Assembly (NCBI RefSeq): GCF_021261325.1
Contig: NZ_JAJSBI010000022.1
Coordinates: 62,001-126,000 of the forward strand
Direction: 5' to 3'
Source: Streptomyces guryensis
Lineage (GTDB): Bacteria > Actinomycetota > Actinomycetes > Streptomycetales > Streptomycetaceae
DNA length: 64,000 nt
How positions within the stretch are numbered: position 1 is the first letter of the stretch; every line of letters starts with the position of its first letter. The position numbers and the translations under genes were made by a program. The notes beneath the pieces were generated by a model, which worked only from the letters and a program-made list of their open reading frames with translations, had not been told where the DNA came from and made no database searches. Positions 9,674 through 18,890 of this stretch are shown in pieces.

Positions 9674-10498
9674 TTACTTGACAGCACCCACGGCGATGCC
9701 GCGGGTGAGGGTCCGCTGGAAGACGAGGAAGAACACGATCGCCGGGAGGACGCCGAGCAGGGCCGCCGCGTTGGTCATCGTCGCGTCCATCAGGCGCTGG
9801 CCCTGGAGGACGCCGAGAGCAACCGACACCGTCTGGTTGTCGTTGGAGATCAGCATGACCAGGGGGAGGAGGAACTCGTTCCAGGTCCAGATGAAGAAGA
9901 AGACCAGGAGCACGCCGATCGTCGGCCGGCTGACCGGGACGACGATCCGCCACAGCACCTGCCACTTGTTCGCACCGTCGATACGGGCCGCCTCGATGAT
10001 CTCGCGGGGGAACTGGCCCAGGACCGACGAGAGCAGATAGGTGCCGAACGCCGCCTGGATCACCGTGAAGACGATGATCACGCTCAGCCTGGTGTCGTAC
10101 AGGCCGGCCTGCTTGCTCAGGTAGTAGACCGGGTAGACCAGCGCCTCCTGCGGCAGCATGTTGGCGAGCACGAAGAAGGCCAGGACCCAGGTGCGGCCCT
10201 TGATCCGCCCGATCCCGATCGCATACGCGTTGAGCACGGAGAGGATCACCGCGAGCACGGCCACCGAACCGCTGATCAGTACCGAGTTGACCAGCTTCTG
10301 GCCGAAGTCGACGCGCTGCCAGAAGCTCTTGAGGCCGTCCAGATAGAGGCCCTCGGGGAGGCTGAGCGGACCGTGCTGGGAGTACTCGGCCGGCGACTTG
10401 AACGCGTTGACCGCGACGATCAGGAACGGGACCACCATGAACAGGGCGGCGATGCACAGGGCGATCAGCACGGGGTAGCGGCGCAGAGCCGTCGTCAT
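9674..10498 (-). CDS. Sugar ABC transporter permease (MalG-like)
   Basis: 274-aa inner-membrane permease with about six hydrophobic segments. The ABC-coupling EAA loop reads EAARIDGANKWQVLWRIVVP, typical of CUT1 carbohydrate importers. The ATG overlaps the preceding permease stop (ATGA at 10495-10498). It works with the adjacent MalF-like permease and the solute-binding lipoprotein. No ATPase is encoded here; Streptomyces CUT1 systems commonly share one MsiK-type ATPase encoded elsewhere. Confidence 0.95.
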   Translation of the reverse strand: MTTALRRYPVLIALCIAALFMVVPFLIVAVNAFKSPAEYSQHGPLSLPEGLYLDGLKSFWQRVDFGQKLVNSVLISGSVAVLAVILSVLNAYAIGIGRIKGRTWVLAFFVLANMLPQEALVYPVYYLSKQAGLYDTRLSVIIVFTVIQAAFGTYLLSSVLGQFPREIIEAARIDGANKWQVLWRIVVPVSRPTIGVLLVFFFIWTWNEFLLPLVMLISNDNQTVSVALGVLQGQRLMDATMTNAAALLGVLPAIVFFLVFQRTLTRGIAVGAVK

Positions 10499-11454
10499 GT
10501 GCGGTCCCCTTCCTCGTCGCGGGTCTGGAGTTTCAGGAGGACGAGGGAGAGCGCCAGGATGATCGCCGTGAGGATCGTCGAGATCGCTGCGCCGTAGCCG
10601 ACCTGGGTCTTCTCGAAGAAGGTGGAGAAGGAGAAGTAGGACGGGACGTCGGTGGCACCGCCCGGGCCGCCCTTGGTCAGCACGTACACCGCGCCGAACA
10701 CCTTGAGCGCGGCGATCGTGCACCAGGTCAGGACGACGTAGATCTCCGGACGGATCTGCGGCAGCGTGATGTGCCAGAAGCGGCGCCACCAGCCGGCGCC
10801 GTCCAGCTCGGCGGCTTCGTACAGCTGAGGGTCGACGCGCTGCAGGCCCGCCATGAAGACGACCAGCGGGAAGCCGATCTGCACCCAGACCATCACGCCC
10901 ATCACGCTGTACAGCGCGATGTCGGGGTCGCCGAGCCAGTCCTGCTGCCAGGAGCCCAGCCCCACTGCCTTCAGCAGCTCGTTGAGGGAGCCGTTGTCGG
11001 GGGCGAGGATCCAGCTCCAGACGATGCCGGCGACCGCGATCGGCAGCACCTGCGGGAGGTAGAAGCAGGCCCGCAGCACCGCGGCCCACCGCGATCCGAA
11101 GTGCTTGCCGATGTAGTCGAACAGCGCGGCCGCCAGGACGAGACCGATCATCGTCGGTACGGCCGCCATGGCGACGACCATGAACAGGCTGTGCCGGAAC
11201 GACGCCCAGAACTCCGAGTCGTCCAACAGCTCCCGGTAGTTGGCGAGCCCGGTCCACTTGGGGCTGCCGATGCCCTGCCACTCCGTGAAGCTCACGCCCG
11301 TGTTCATCAGGAACGGGACGACGATGATCGCCGTGAAGGCCAGGATGCCGGGGAGCAGGAACAGGGTGTACGAGTCGCGGGTACGGGGGCGGCGCGGGCC
11401 GGTGTGCTGATCCTTGCCGGCGGCCCGCGCACCCCGTTCGACGGTGACCGTCAT
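10495..11454 (-). CDS. Sugar ABC transporter permease (MalF-like)
   Basis: 319-aa permease with a cytoplasmic N-terminal tail, a first membrane span near residue 30-50 (YTLFLLPGILAFTAIIVV) and an EAA motif EAAELDGAGWWRRFWHITLP. Start ATG at 11454 overlaps the stop of the binding-protein gene (ATGA at 11451-11454). It is the first permease of the CUT1-type import complex. The strict overlaps along the operon indicate coupled translation of transporter parts. Confidence 0.95.
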   Translation of the reverse strand: MTVTVERGARAAGKDQHTGPRRPRTRDSYTLFLLPGILAFTAIIVVPFLMNTGVSFTEWQGIGSPKWTGLANYRELLDDSEFWASFRHSLFMVVAMAAVPTMIGLVLAAALFDYIGKHFGSRWAAVLRACFYLPQVLPIAVAGIVWSWILAPDNGSLNELLKAVGLGSWQQDWLGDPDIALYSVMGVMVWVQIGFPLVVFMAGLQRVDPQLYEAAELDGAGWWRRFWHITLPQIRPEIYVVLTWCTIAALKVFGAVYVLTKGGPGGATDVPSYFSFSTFFEKTQVGYGAAISTILTAIILALSLVLLKLQTRDEEGDRT

Positions 11455-12746
11455 TTCGCCGGCGCGCCCTTGTCGTACGCCTGCTGCAGTGCGCTGAGGT
11501 AGGCGTCCGGTTTCTCGCTGCCCGTCATCAGCTTCTGCGTCTCGGAGACGAGGACGTCGTAGAAGCCGTTCACCGGCCAGTCCGGGTAGAAGGCCAGGCC
11601 GTCCCGCCCGCTGAGGGTGTTGAAGTTGGCGATGAGCTGCTTGGACTTCGGGTCCGTGATGGCGGAGGTGTCGGCCGCGACCGGGATGCCGCCCTTGTTG
11701 CCGAGCAGGTTCTGGATCTTCTTCGACATGGTGATGTCGATGAAGTCGTAGGCGAGGTCCTTGTTCCTGGCGTTCTTGGGGACCACCCAGATGTTGCCGC
11801 CGGAGCCCAGGGTCAGGTTCGAGCCGGGCCACAGTGTGCTGTCCCAGTCGAACTTGGCCTCCTGCTGGAAGCGGCCGTACCACCAGCTGCCGGAGAACAG
11901 GATCGGCGCCTTGCCCTGGATCCAGGAGACGCCGGCGTCCTCGGCCTTGGTGCTGGTGGACTTCTTGCTGATGTAGCCCTTCTTCACCCAGTCGGCGAAG
12001 GTGTTGGCCGCGTACGACCAGGCCGTGTCGTGGAAGTCGGTCTTGCCCTTGTACAGCTCGTACTTGTCCACCCAGGAGCGGTCGGCCTTGGTGAGGGCCA
12101 GCTGGTAGAGGTACTGCTGGGCCATGTACTCGGCGCCCGCGTTGGCGAGCGGGGTGACGCCCTTGGCGACGAACTCGTCCATCGCGGTGGTCAGTTCGTC
12201 GAAGGTCTTCGGCTCGGTGATCCCGTACTTCTTGAAGAGGTCCTTGTTGTAGAAGACCATCGTGTACTCGGCGTAGTTGGGGACGCCGTACCACTTGCCG
12301 GAGCCCATGACGCCGTTCGTGTCGTACATGCTGGTCGTGCGGACGCCCGCGCTGAGCTTCTTGTCCCAGCCGCGCTTGGTGGCCTCGGCGGTGAGATCGG
12401 TCAGCAGGCCCTGTTTCGCGAGGGCGCCCGCGGTCGCGTTGCCCTTGTTGTACTCCATGATGTCGGGCACGTCCGAGGAGTTCAGGATCATGGGCGCCGT
12501 CTTCTGGATCTGTTCGAAGCCCTTCTCCTCGAACTTCACCTTGACGCCCGGGTGCTTTGCCTCGAACTCCTTGATCGCCTCGTTCCAGGCCAGGCCCATC
12601 GCGCTGTCGGGGCCCTCGTAGTGCCAGAGCTTGAGCGTCTTGGCGTCGGAGGCCCCGCTGTCCGAGCCGCCGCATGCGGTCACCAGCAGCGATCCACCGA
12701 GGAGCGCGGCCGTGGCCGTCATCACACGCCTTCGTGCCGTCAACAT
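11451..12746 (-). CDS. Sugar-binding lipoprotein of ABC transporter
   Basis: 431-aa extracellular solute-binding protein, family 1. The lipobox LVTAC ends the signal peptide at about residue 25, giving a membrane-anchored lipoprotein after cleavage. The body has the usual binding-protein features, such as PDIMEYNKGN and a Trp-rich cleft segment SGSWWYGRF. GGAGG precedes the ATG. It is the first gene of the operon running to 3449 and is expected to bind the oligosaccharide later cut by the GH31 and GH3 enzymes. Ligand identity is inferred from context only. Confidence 0.95.
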   Translation of the reverse strand: MLTARRRVMTATAALLGGSLLVTACGGSDSGASDAKTLKLWHYEGPDSAMGLAWNEAIKEFEAKHPGVKVKFEEKGFEQIQKTAPMILNSSDVPDIMEYNKGNATAGALAKQGLLTDLTAEATKRGWDKKLSAGVRTTSMYDTNGVMGSGKWYGVPNYAEYTMVFYNKDLFKKYGITEPKTFDELTTAMDEFVAKGVTPLANAGAEYMAQQYLYQLALTKADRSWVDKYELYKGKTDFHDTAWSYAANTFADWVKKGYISKKSTSTKAEDAGVSWIQGKAPILFSGSWWYGRFQQEAKFDWDSTLWPGSNLTLGSGGNIWVVPKNARNKDLAYDFIDITMSKKIQNLLGNKGGIPVAADTSAITDPKSKQLIANFNTLSGRDGLAFYPDWPVNGFYDVLVSETQKLMTGSEKPDAYLSALQQAYDKGAPAK

Positions 12747-12807
12747 CCCGTGCCTCCAGGAGAGCCGGATGGGTATCGGGGCGTCATGCGGGGAACGGAT
12801 CCGGTCG

Positions 12808-12845
12808 TCGAATCGATTCGATGCATGACGTCGAAGCGCTTCGAC
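12808..12845. promoter_or_regulatory. Two palindromic LacI-type operators
   Basis: Two perfect palindromes lie 62-99 bases upstream of the binding-protein start: TCGAATCGATTCGA (12808-12821) and GTCGAAGCGCTTCGAC (12830-12845), with centres 23 bases apart. Both share the TCGAA/TTCGA half-site and the CG centre typical of LacI-family sites. They are the probable binding sites of the regulator at 6400-7407. The two-turn spacing suggests co-operative binding. Confidence 0.7.
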
Positions 12846-12961
12846 GGGCGAAGGTATGTGCGGGCCGTGAGTGCGTCAATGGATTGGACGAGAAAGGTTG
12901 TCGATCGTCTGCGGCTTCCTGGTGGCTTGTCGCGCCCACGCGGCGGAGCGCAGACGATCGA

Positions 12962-14248
12962 TCACAGCCCCGCGCCCCCTGCGGGGCGCGGTACCGCAGC
13001 GGCGATCAGCAGCGCCGCGGCCGCCGCCGTCAGCGGCACCCCGAACCCGGCTGCCGGGGACAGGTGGTCCACCAGCAGGCCGCCGGTCGCGGAGCCGCAG
13101 GCGATTCCGCCGAGCAGGCCGGTCACCGCGAGGGTCATGCCCTCGTTGAGACGGCCCTCGGGGGTGCGCCGCTGCACCAGCGTCATGGTCGTGACCATGG
13201 TCGGGGCGGTCGCCGCGCCCGCGACCAGCAGCGCACCGGCCAGGAGCGGGAGCGAGCCGGTGAGGGAGGCGGCGAGAAGGGGGAGCGTCATCAGGGTGGC
13301 CATCGCGGCGATGCACCAGGGCAGGCGGGCGTCGGCGGGACCGCTCGGCTTGGGGGCTCCGTACAGCAGACCCGCCACGCACGAACCGGCCGCTTGCAGC
13401 GCGAGCACGACACCGGCCGCCGAGCGGTGTCCCTGTGCGTCCGCGAACGCGATCGTGACGACCTCCATGGAGCCGAACACCGCGCCCGTCGCCAGGCAGA
13501 CGGCGAGCAGCGGGGGCATACCGGGCGCGCGGAACGGGGACCTGGTGCGAGCGCGCCGCTGCGACGGAGGCTCGGTCGAGCGCTGCGCCGCGAACAGCAG
13601 CATGCCGGTCAGCAGCAGTACCGCCCCGGCCAGCGTGCCCGCCTCCGGGAAGAACGTCCCGCACAGGACGGCCGCCAGCACCGGGCCCAGCATGAAGCAC
13701 AGCTCGTCGGCTGCCTGTTCGAAGGAGTTCGCGGTGTGCAGCGCGCCGTCGTCGTCCTTCAGCAGATGGGCCCAGCGGGCGCGGGACATGCCGCCGGTGT
13801 TCGGGGTCGTCGCGGTGGCGGCGTAGGAGGCGAAGAGGGTCCAGGCCGGGGCGTCGAAGTGCACGCAGAGCAGGAGCGCGAGGGAGCCGAGGGCCGCGAT
13901 GACCGTGGCGGGTACGGCGATCCGGGCCTGGCCGTACCGGTCGACGAGCCGCGCGGTCCACGGGGCCACCACGGCCGTCGCCGCGAGACCGGTCGCGGTG
14001 ACGGCGCCTGCGAGGGCGTACGAGCCGCGCGCCCCGGCGATCATCAGGACGGCGCTCACGCTGAACATGCCCATGGGGAGACGGGCCAGCAGATTCCCGA
14101 GCGTGAAGGCGCGGGCGCCGGGGGTGGTGAAGAGGCGGCGGTAGGGACCGGGTGGCCGGTTGCCGGTACGGGGGGTGAAGTCGACGGCTACGAGGGTGTC
14201 TGCGGTGACCGTGAAGAGCGGGGCCTTGCGGGGGGTCGGTTGCGGCAT
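12962..14248 (-). CDS. MFS transporter
   Basis: 428-aa major facilitator protein with about 12 hydrophobic segments. The signature loop after the second span reads APWTARLVDRYGQARI. ATG at 14248 is chosen because coding-type sequence begins there; the frame stays open upstream only as antisense of the LysR gene. It is divergent from the LysR regulator across 96 bases, a usual arrangement for a regulated exporter. Substrate unknown. Confidence 0.9.
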   Translation of the reverse strand: MPQPTPRKAPLFTVTADTLVAVDFTPRTGNRPPGPYRRLFTTPGARAFTLGNLLARLPMGMFSVSAVLMIAGARGSYALAGAVTATGLAATAVVAPWTARLVDRYGQARIAVPATVIAALGSLALLLCVHFDAPAWTLFASYAATATTPNTGGMSRARWAHLLKDDDGALHTANSFEQAADELCFMLGPVLAAVLCGTFFPEAGTLAGAVLLLTGMLLFAAQRSTEPPSQRRARTRSPFRAPGMPPLLAVCLATGAVFGSMEVVTIAFADAQGHRSAAGVVLALQAAGSCVAGLLYGAPKPSGPADARLPWCIAAMATLMTLPLLAASLTGSLPLLAGALLVAGAATAPTMVTTMTLVQRRTPEGRLNEGMTLAVTGLLGGIACGSATGGLLVDHLSPAAGFGVPLTAAAAALLIAAAVPRPAGGAGL

Positions 14249-14332
14249 GGGCACTACGGTCGCCCGTATGCGATCAAGGGGTCCAACACCTTCTCCGCGC
14301 CGATTCACGCACCTGTGTTGTGAGTCCTGTTG

Positions 14333-14338
14333 TAGGTT
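14333..14338 (+). promoter_or_regulatory. -10 box of a leaderless LysR transcript
   Basis: TAGGTT sits six bases before the ATG of the LysR gene and no Shine-Dalgarno sequence is visible. This spacing places the transcription start at or next to the start codon, as in leaderless Streptomyces mRNAs. No convincing -35 is seen. Confidence 0.45.
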
Positions 14339-14344
14339 CGCCGG

Positions 14345-15316
14345 ATGCCCGCGCCCAGCCATCTGGACCCCCGCCTTCTGCGCGCCTTCCTCGCCGTCGC
14401 CGAGGAGCTGCACTTCACCCGCGCTGCCGCTCGGCTCCACATCGCCCAGCAGGCGCTCAGCCGGGATGTGCGGCGGCTGGAGCGGGAGTTGGGGGCCGAG
14501 CTGTTCGTGCGCAGCACCCGGCAGGTGACGCTCACGGCCGACGGTGAGTGCCTGGTGCCGTACGCGAGCCGGGTGTTGCAGGCGCAGGACGCGCTGCTGG
14601 CCGCCTTCGGGCAGGCCGGGCCCCTGCTGGTCGACCTCAACTACCGGGGCGCGGCCACCGCGCGCCGCGTCCTGCACCGGGCCCGTGAACTCGCCCCCGA
14701 CCACGAGCTGATGGCGCGCTACGAGAGCGGGCTGACCGGCGCGGCGGAAGAGCTGCTCGCCGGGCGGCTCGACGTGTCGTTCGGCCGGTTCGCAGGACTG
14801 GACCCGGTGCTGCGGGCCCGCCTGGAGCACCAGCCCGTGCGCTGTGAACCGATGGCGGTCGTGCTGCCCGAGGACCACCGGCTGGCGGCGCTGGACGCGG
14901 TGCCGCTCGCCGCGCTGGCAGGGGAGACGGTGTATGCGGGGGCCGGAAATCCGCGTACGACGGAGTGGACGGATCTCGCCCGCCGGCTGTTCGACGGGCG
15001 GGGCATCGGGATCGCGCCGCCCGTTCCGCTGGCCGTCGGGGAGGAGGAGTTCGAGCGGATCATGGCCAAGATGGGGAACCCGATTCTCGCGGTGGTGGGT
15101 TTTCCGGCCATGCCCCGGACGGTGCTGCGGCCCCTGATCGATCCTGTGCCCGTGTCGCTCGTGTCGCTCGTGTGGCGGAAGAGGCTGGTGCACCCCGGAT
15201 TCGACGCGCTTCGACGTGCGGCGCTCGAACTCTCGGCGGAGGAGGGGTGGCTTCGGGTGCCTTCCGGGGGGTGGCTGCCCGCCATCGACGCGGACGTCAT
15301 TCGACTCCGCGACTGA
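14345..15316 (+). CDS. LysR-family transcriptional regulator
   Basis: 323-aa regulator. The N-terminal winged HTH spans residues about 7-66 (LLRAFLAVAEELHFTRAAARL, then QQALSRDVRRLERELG), followed by a LysR substrate-binding domain with the usual two lobes. It is divergent from the MFS transporter and probably controls it and itself. The inducer is unknown. The product ends close to the terminus of the convergent ABC permease gene. Confidence 0.93.
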   Translation: MPAPSHLDPRLLRAFLAVAEELHFTRAAARLHIAQQALSRDVRRLERELGAELFVRSTRQVTLTADGECLVPYASRVLQAQDALLAAFGQAGPLLVDLNYRGAATARRVLHRARELAPDHELMARYESGLTGAAEELLAGRLDVSFGRFAGLDPVLRARLEHQPVRCEPMAVVLPEDHRLAALDAVPLAALAGETVYAGAGNPRTTEWTDLARRLFDGRGIGIAPPVPLAVGEEEFERIMAKMGNPILAVVGFPAMPRTVLRPLIDPVPVSLVSLVWRKRLVHPGFDALRRAALELSAEEGWLRVPSGGWLPAIDADVIRLRD

Positions 15317-15425
15317 CACGGAGCCCTTCACGGGAAAGCGAGGGGCGGCGCACTCCGACGGGTTGTCGGGGTACGCCGCCCTGGGGTGGACGGGTTGCGG
15401 ACGGGGGCCCGCGCTGTCACCGCGG

Positions 15426-16241
15426 TTACTTCGGGTCGCTGTTGAACTTCGACGCCGACCAGAAGTAGCCGAGGATCGCGAGGCCGACGCACCAGGCGAC
15501 GGCGAGCCAGCCGTTGTGGCCGATCGGGGTGCCGAGGAGCAGTCCGCGCAGGGTCTCGATGGCGGGGGTGAAGGGCTGGTACTCGGCGATCGGCTGGAAC
15601 CAGCCCGGCATGCTGTGCAGGGGGACGAAGGTGCTGGAGATGAGCGGGAGGAAGATCAGTGGCATCGCGTTGTTGCTGGCGGCCTCGGCGCTCGGGCTGA
15701 CCAGGCCCATTCCGACCGCGATCCAGGTGAGCGCCAGCGCGAACAGCGTGATCAGCCCGAAGGCCGCGATCCACTCCAGGGGGGTGGCGCCGGTGGAGCG
15801 GAAGCCGATGGCGACGGCGACGGCGCCCACGAGGACCACGCTCATCACGCACTGCAGCACGCTGCCGATGACGTGCCCGATCAGGACCGACCCGCGGTGG
15901 ATGGCCATGGTGCGGAAGCGGGCGATGATGCCCTCCGTCATGTCCGTGGAGACGGACACCGCGGTGCCGATCGTGGTGGAGCCGATGGTCATCAGCAGCA
16001 GGCCGGGCACCAGGTAGGCGATGTAGTCGGAGCGGTTCGCTCCGCCGCCGAGGCCCGCGCTCATGGCGTCGCCGAAGATGTAGACGAAGAGCAGCAGCAG
16101 CATGACCGGGGTGAGCAGCAGGTTCAGGGTGAGGGAGGGGTAGCGCCTGGCGTGCAGCAGGTTGCGGCGCAGCATCGTGGACGAGTCGCGCACGGCGAGG
16201 GAGATCCGGGTCGGGCGGGTGGGAGCCAGGGGGGAGCTCAT
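15426..16241 (-). CDS. ABC-2 type permease (DrrB-like)
   Basis: 271-aa membrane component of a DrrAB-type exporter. About six hydrophobic segments are present, with the ABC-2 motif region around TDMTEGIIARFRTMAIHRGS, which matches the conserved (E)GI..RFR signature of daunorubicin-resistance permeases. The ATG overlaps the ATPase stop (ATGA at 16238-16241). Substrate is unknown; relatives export drugs or lipids. Confidence 0.93.
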   Translation of the reverse strand: MSSPLAPTRPTRISLAVRDSSTMLRRNLLHARRYPSLTLNLLLTPVMLLLLFVYIFGDAMSAGLGGGANRSDYIAYLVPGLLLMTIGSTTIGTAVSVSTDMTEGIIARFRTMAIHRGSVLIGHVIGSVLQCVMSVVLVGAVAVAIGFRSTGATPLEWIAAFGLITLFALALTWIAVGMGLVSPSAEAASNNAMPLIFLPLISSTFVPLHSMPGWFQPIAEYQPFTPAIETLRGLLLGTPIGHNGWLAVAWCVGLAILGYFWSASKFNSDPK

Positions 16242-17185
16242 CGGAGGGCCTCCGTGGACTGGGTGCTGCCGGTCAGGGCGAAGAAGACGTCGTCGAGGTC
16301 GGGGGTGTGCACGGTCAGCTCGTCGGCCTCGACGCCGGCCGAGTCCAGCCAGTCGAGGATGGAGCGCAGTTCGCGCTGGCTGCCGTCACTGGGGATCTGC
16401 AGGGCGAGGGACTCGTCGTCCCGGGACGCCTCACGCAGGGCGGAGGTGGCGCTCTGGTACGCGGCCGGGTCGGTGAAGCGGAGCCGGACGTGGCCGCCGG
16501 GGACGATCCGTTTGAGCTCCTCGGCGGTGCCTTCGGCGGCGATCCTGCCGTCGTTGAGGACGGCGATACGGTGGGCGAGCTCGTCGGCCTCGTCCAGGTA
16601 CTGGGTGGTGAGGAAGACGGTCACGCCGTCGCCTGTGACGAGGTCGCGGATGATCTGCCACATGGTGTGGCGGGAGCGCGGGTCGAGGCCGGTGGTCGGC
16701 TCGTCGAGGAAGATGATCCGCGGGCTGCCCACCAGGGTCATGGCGATGTCGAGGCGGCGCTTCATGCCGCCGGAGTAGGTGGAGGCGGGCTTCTTGGCCG
16801 CCTCGGTGAGGTCGAAGCGCTCCAGGAGTTCGGCGGTGACCTGCCGCCCCTCGCGCCGGGAGAGGTGGTGCAGGTCCGCCATGAGGAGCATGTTCTCCTC
16901 GCCGGTGATCAGGTTGTCGACGGCGGAGAACTGTCCGGTCACGCCGATCGCGGCGCGCACGGCCTGGGCGTCGGTGGCGAGGTCGTGGCCGCCGACGCGC
17001 AGGTCGCCGGCGTCGGCGCGGATGAGGGTGGAGAGGATCTTGACGGCGGTGGTCTTGCCGGCGCCGTTCGGGCCGAGCAGGGAGAAGATCGTTCCTTCCG
17101 GGACGGCCAGGTCGATGCCGTCGAGGACGGTCTTGTCGCCGTAGGACTTGCACAGCCCGTTCGCCGCGATGGCCAGGTCGGTCAT
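16238..17185 (-). CDS. ABC transporter ATP-binding protein (DrrA-like)
   Basis: 315-aa ATPase. Walker A GPNGAGKT, signature YSGGMKRRLDIA and Walker B IIFLDEPTTGLDPRSR are all present. The C-terminal extension (about residues 225-315) is the regulatory domain usual in DrrA proteins. It pairs with the DrrB-like permease and lies 29 bases behind the DUF4097 gene. Confidence 0.96.
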   Translation of the reverse strand: MTDLAIAANGLCKSYGDKTVLDGIDLAVPEGTIFSLLGPNGAGKTTAVKILSTLIRADAGDLRVGGHDLATDAQAVRAAIGVTGQFSAVDNLITGEENMLLMADLHHLSRREGRQVTAELLERFDLTEAAKKPASTYSGGMKRRLDIAMTLVGSPRIIFLDEPTTGLDPRSRHTMWQIIRDLVTGDGVTVFLTTQYLDEADELAHRIAVLNDGRIAAEGTAEELKRIVPGGHVRLRFTDPAAYQSATSALREASRDDESLALQIPSDGSQRELRSILDWLDSAGVEADELTVHTPDLDDVFFALTGSTQSTEALR

Positions 17186-17214
17186 GAGAGGTGCCCCCCT
17201 TGGTGGCTGCGGAT

Positions 17215-17880
17215 TCAGAGGCTGCGGGCGGTGATGTCGCCGGAGGAGGTGGTGGCGCGGATGTCGAGTCCGGCGGTGCCGTCGTTCTTGAGCGCGTTGC
17301 TGATGCGGCCGTTGCCGGTACCGGCGTCCAGGGCGGCGGAGACACCGGCGGCGGCACCGACCGTGATGTCGCCGGACTGGGTGCTCAGCGTCACCGTGCC
17401 GCGCACGGCCTCGGCGATCCGGATGTCGCCCCGTGCGGTGCTGATCTCCGCGGGGCCGCCGAGCCGGCCGACCTCGATGTCGCCGTCGACCGCGGTGAGG
17501 CGGAGGCTCGCGACCTCGTCGATCTTGATCTGGCGGTAGGCGCCTTCGAAGGCGACGTCGCCGAGCCGCCCGACGGCCCGGAGCTCGGCGCCGGCCGTCT
17601 TCGCCTCGATGCGGGAGCCCGCGGGCAGCTGGACGGTGACCTCGACGGATCCGGAGGGGCCGAGGTACTGGTTCTTCGCCGGCCTCGCCTCGATCCGCAG
17701 GACACCGTCGCGGTAGGTGACCTCGACCTGCTCCGCCGCCTTCACATCGCGGCTCTTGGCGGCGTTGGCGGGCCGGACCTCGACCGTGGTGTCGGCCCGG
17801 TCGGCGGCGATGAACTGGATGCGTCCCGCGGGGATGTCGAGGACGGCGGAGACGGGGGCGGGGGTGTCGAACTTCTGCAT
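17215..17880 (-). CDS. DUF4097-family beta-repeat protein
   Basis: 221-aa protein made of repeated short beta-strand units such as GDIEVGRLGG, GDIRIAEAV, GDITVGAAAG and GDITARSL, typical of the DUF4097 adhesin-like beta-solenoid family. There is no signal peptide. It is the first gene of an operon with the DrrAB-type transporter. Relatives often sit beside efflux pumps or anti-sigma systems, but their biochemical role is unsettled. Confidence 0.88.
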   Translation of the reverse strand: MQKFDTPAPVSAVLDIPAGRIQFIAADRADTTVEVRPANAAKSRDVKAAEQVEVTYRDGVLRIEARPAKNQYLGPSGSVEVTVQLPAGSRIEAKTAGAELRAVGRLGDVAFEGAYRQIKIDEVASLRLTAVDGDIEVGRLGGPAEISTARGDIRIAEAVRGTVTLSTQSGDITVGAAAGVSAALDAGTGNGRISNALKNDGTAGLDIRATTSSGDITARSL

Positions 17881-17944
17881 GGTGCTCTCCTTGGTCTGCG
17901 GCGGGCGCTTTGTCGGCCCGTCGTTTCTGATGATGGAAAGCTAC

Positions 17945-18067
17945 GTTGCATTCAGATATCTGGCAACAACATCGTTGCGCGATATAGCAATCAATGCAGG
18001 TGAGAGCCGATAAATCGTTGCAACGGTTCAGAATCTAATGCAACACCTCTTCATTGTTTCGTTGCAA
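17945..18067. promoter_or_regulatory. Cluster of GTTGCA/TTGCAA operator-like sites
   Basis: The divergent promoter region contains repeated TTGCAA-type half-sites: GTTGCA at 17945, GGCAACAAC at 17962, the palindrome CGTTGCAACG at 18016-18025, TGCAAC at 18039 and GTTGCAA at 18061. The stretch is notably AT-richer than its surroundings. The regulator encoded at 18129 is the obvious candidate to bind here and control both the DUF4097-ABC operon and itself. Confidence 0.65.
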
Positions 18068-18128
18068 TGGAATGAGGGTGAACGCTAGAGTGGGAGAAGC
18101 CGAAGAGGGGCGTACGAAGGAGACCGCG

Positions 18129-18890
18129 ATGCCGGGAGGCAGACTCACCCAGCAGGACCGCCAGCAGATCGCGCTGGGACTGGCCGACGGCCTCGCCTAC
18201 GCGGAGATCGCCCGCCGCCTGGACCGCCCGACCTCGACCATCACCCGCGAGGTGCTGCGCAACGGCGGCCCCACCGCCTACCGCGCCGAGCTCGCCCACC
18301 GTGCGACGGGGCGCCGCGCCCACCGCCGCAGGCAGGCCGCGCCCCAGAGTCCGCAGGCGTCCCCGCAGCCCTACGGGCGCGACGCCGAGGCCGTGCGCGC
18401 GTACGAGGAGACCCTCGCCACCGTGTTCGTGCAGTCGGGCACGCCGCAGATGATGGCCCGGGTGCTGGCCGCCGTCTGTCTCAGCGACGCGGGCAGCCTC
18501 ACCGCCTCCGAACTCGTCCAGCGGCTCAAGGTCAGCCCGGCGTCCATCTCCAAAGCGGTCGCGTTCCTCGAGGAACAGGGCATGATCCGGCGGGAGCGCG
18601 ACGCACGCCGCCGGGATCGGTACGTCGTCGACTCCGACGTCTGGTACCAGTCGATGATGGCCAGCGTCCGCGGCACCGTCCAGGTCGCCGAGACCGCACG
18701 GCAGGGCGTCGGGATCCTCGGCGCCGGCACCCCGGCCGCCGTCCGCCTGGAGAACATCGCCCGCTTCCTCGACTTCGTCTCCGAGAGCCTCGCCCGCGCC
18801 GCGGACCAGGCCCGGGACATCCTCCATGCGAGGCCCGAAACGATGCCGGGGGGCACCGCCGACACCCCCTTCACGGAGACATCCCCGTGA
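18129..18890 (+). CDS. HTH / GbsR-MarR-type transcriptional regulator
   Basis: 253-aa DNA-binding protein with two HTH units. The N-terminal one (LTQQDRQQIALGLADGLAYA, then RPTSTITREV) resembles the HTH_38/IS30 type. A central winged helix (SLTASELVQRLKVSPASISKAVAFLEEQGMI) is of the GbsR/MarR type. AAGGAG is six bases before the ATG. It is transcribed away from the DUF4097-ABC operon across the TTGCAA cluster, suggesting it represses that exporter until a ligand binds. Confidence 0.88.
   Translation: MPGGRLTQQDRQQIALGLADGLAYAEIARRLDRPTSTITREVLRNGGPTAYRAELAHRATGRRAHRRRQAAPQSPQASPQPYGRDAEAVRAYEETLATVFVQSGTPQMMARVLAAVCLSDAGSLTASELVQRLKVSPASISKAVAFLEEQGMIRRERDARRRDRYVVDSDVWYQSMMASVRGTVQVAETARQGVGILGAGTPAAVRLENIARFLDFVSESLARAADQARDILHARPETMPGGTADTPFTETSP

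Noticed and set aside
7623..10040. Very long plus-strand open frame opposite the GH31 and permease genes
   Set aside because: It is the antisense of genes with clear catalytic motifs; its translation is low-complexity, rich in Arg, Val, Gly and His, and has no domain.
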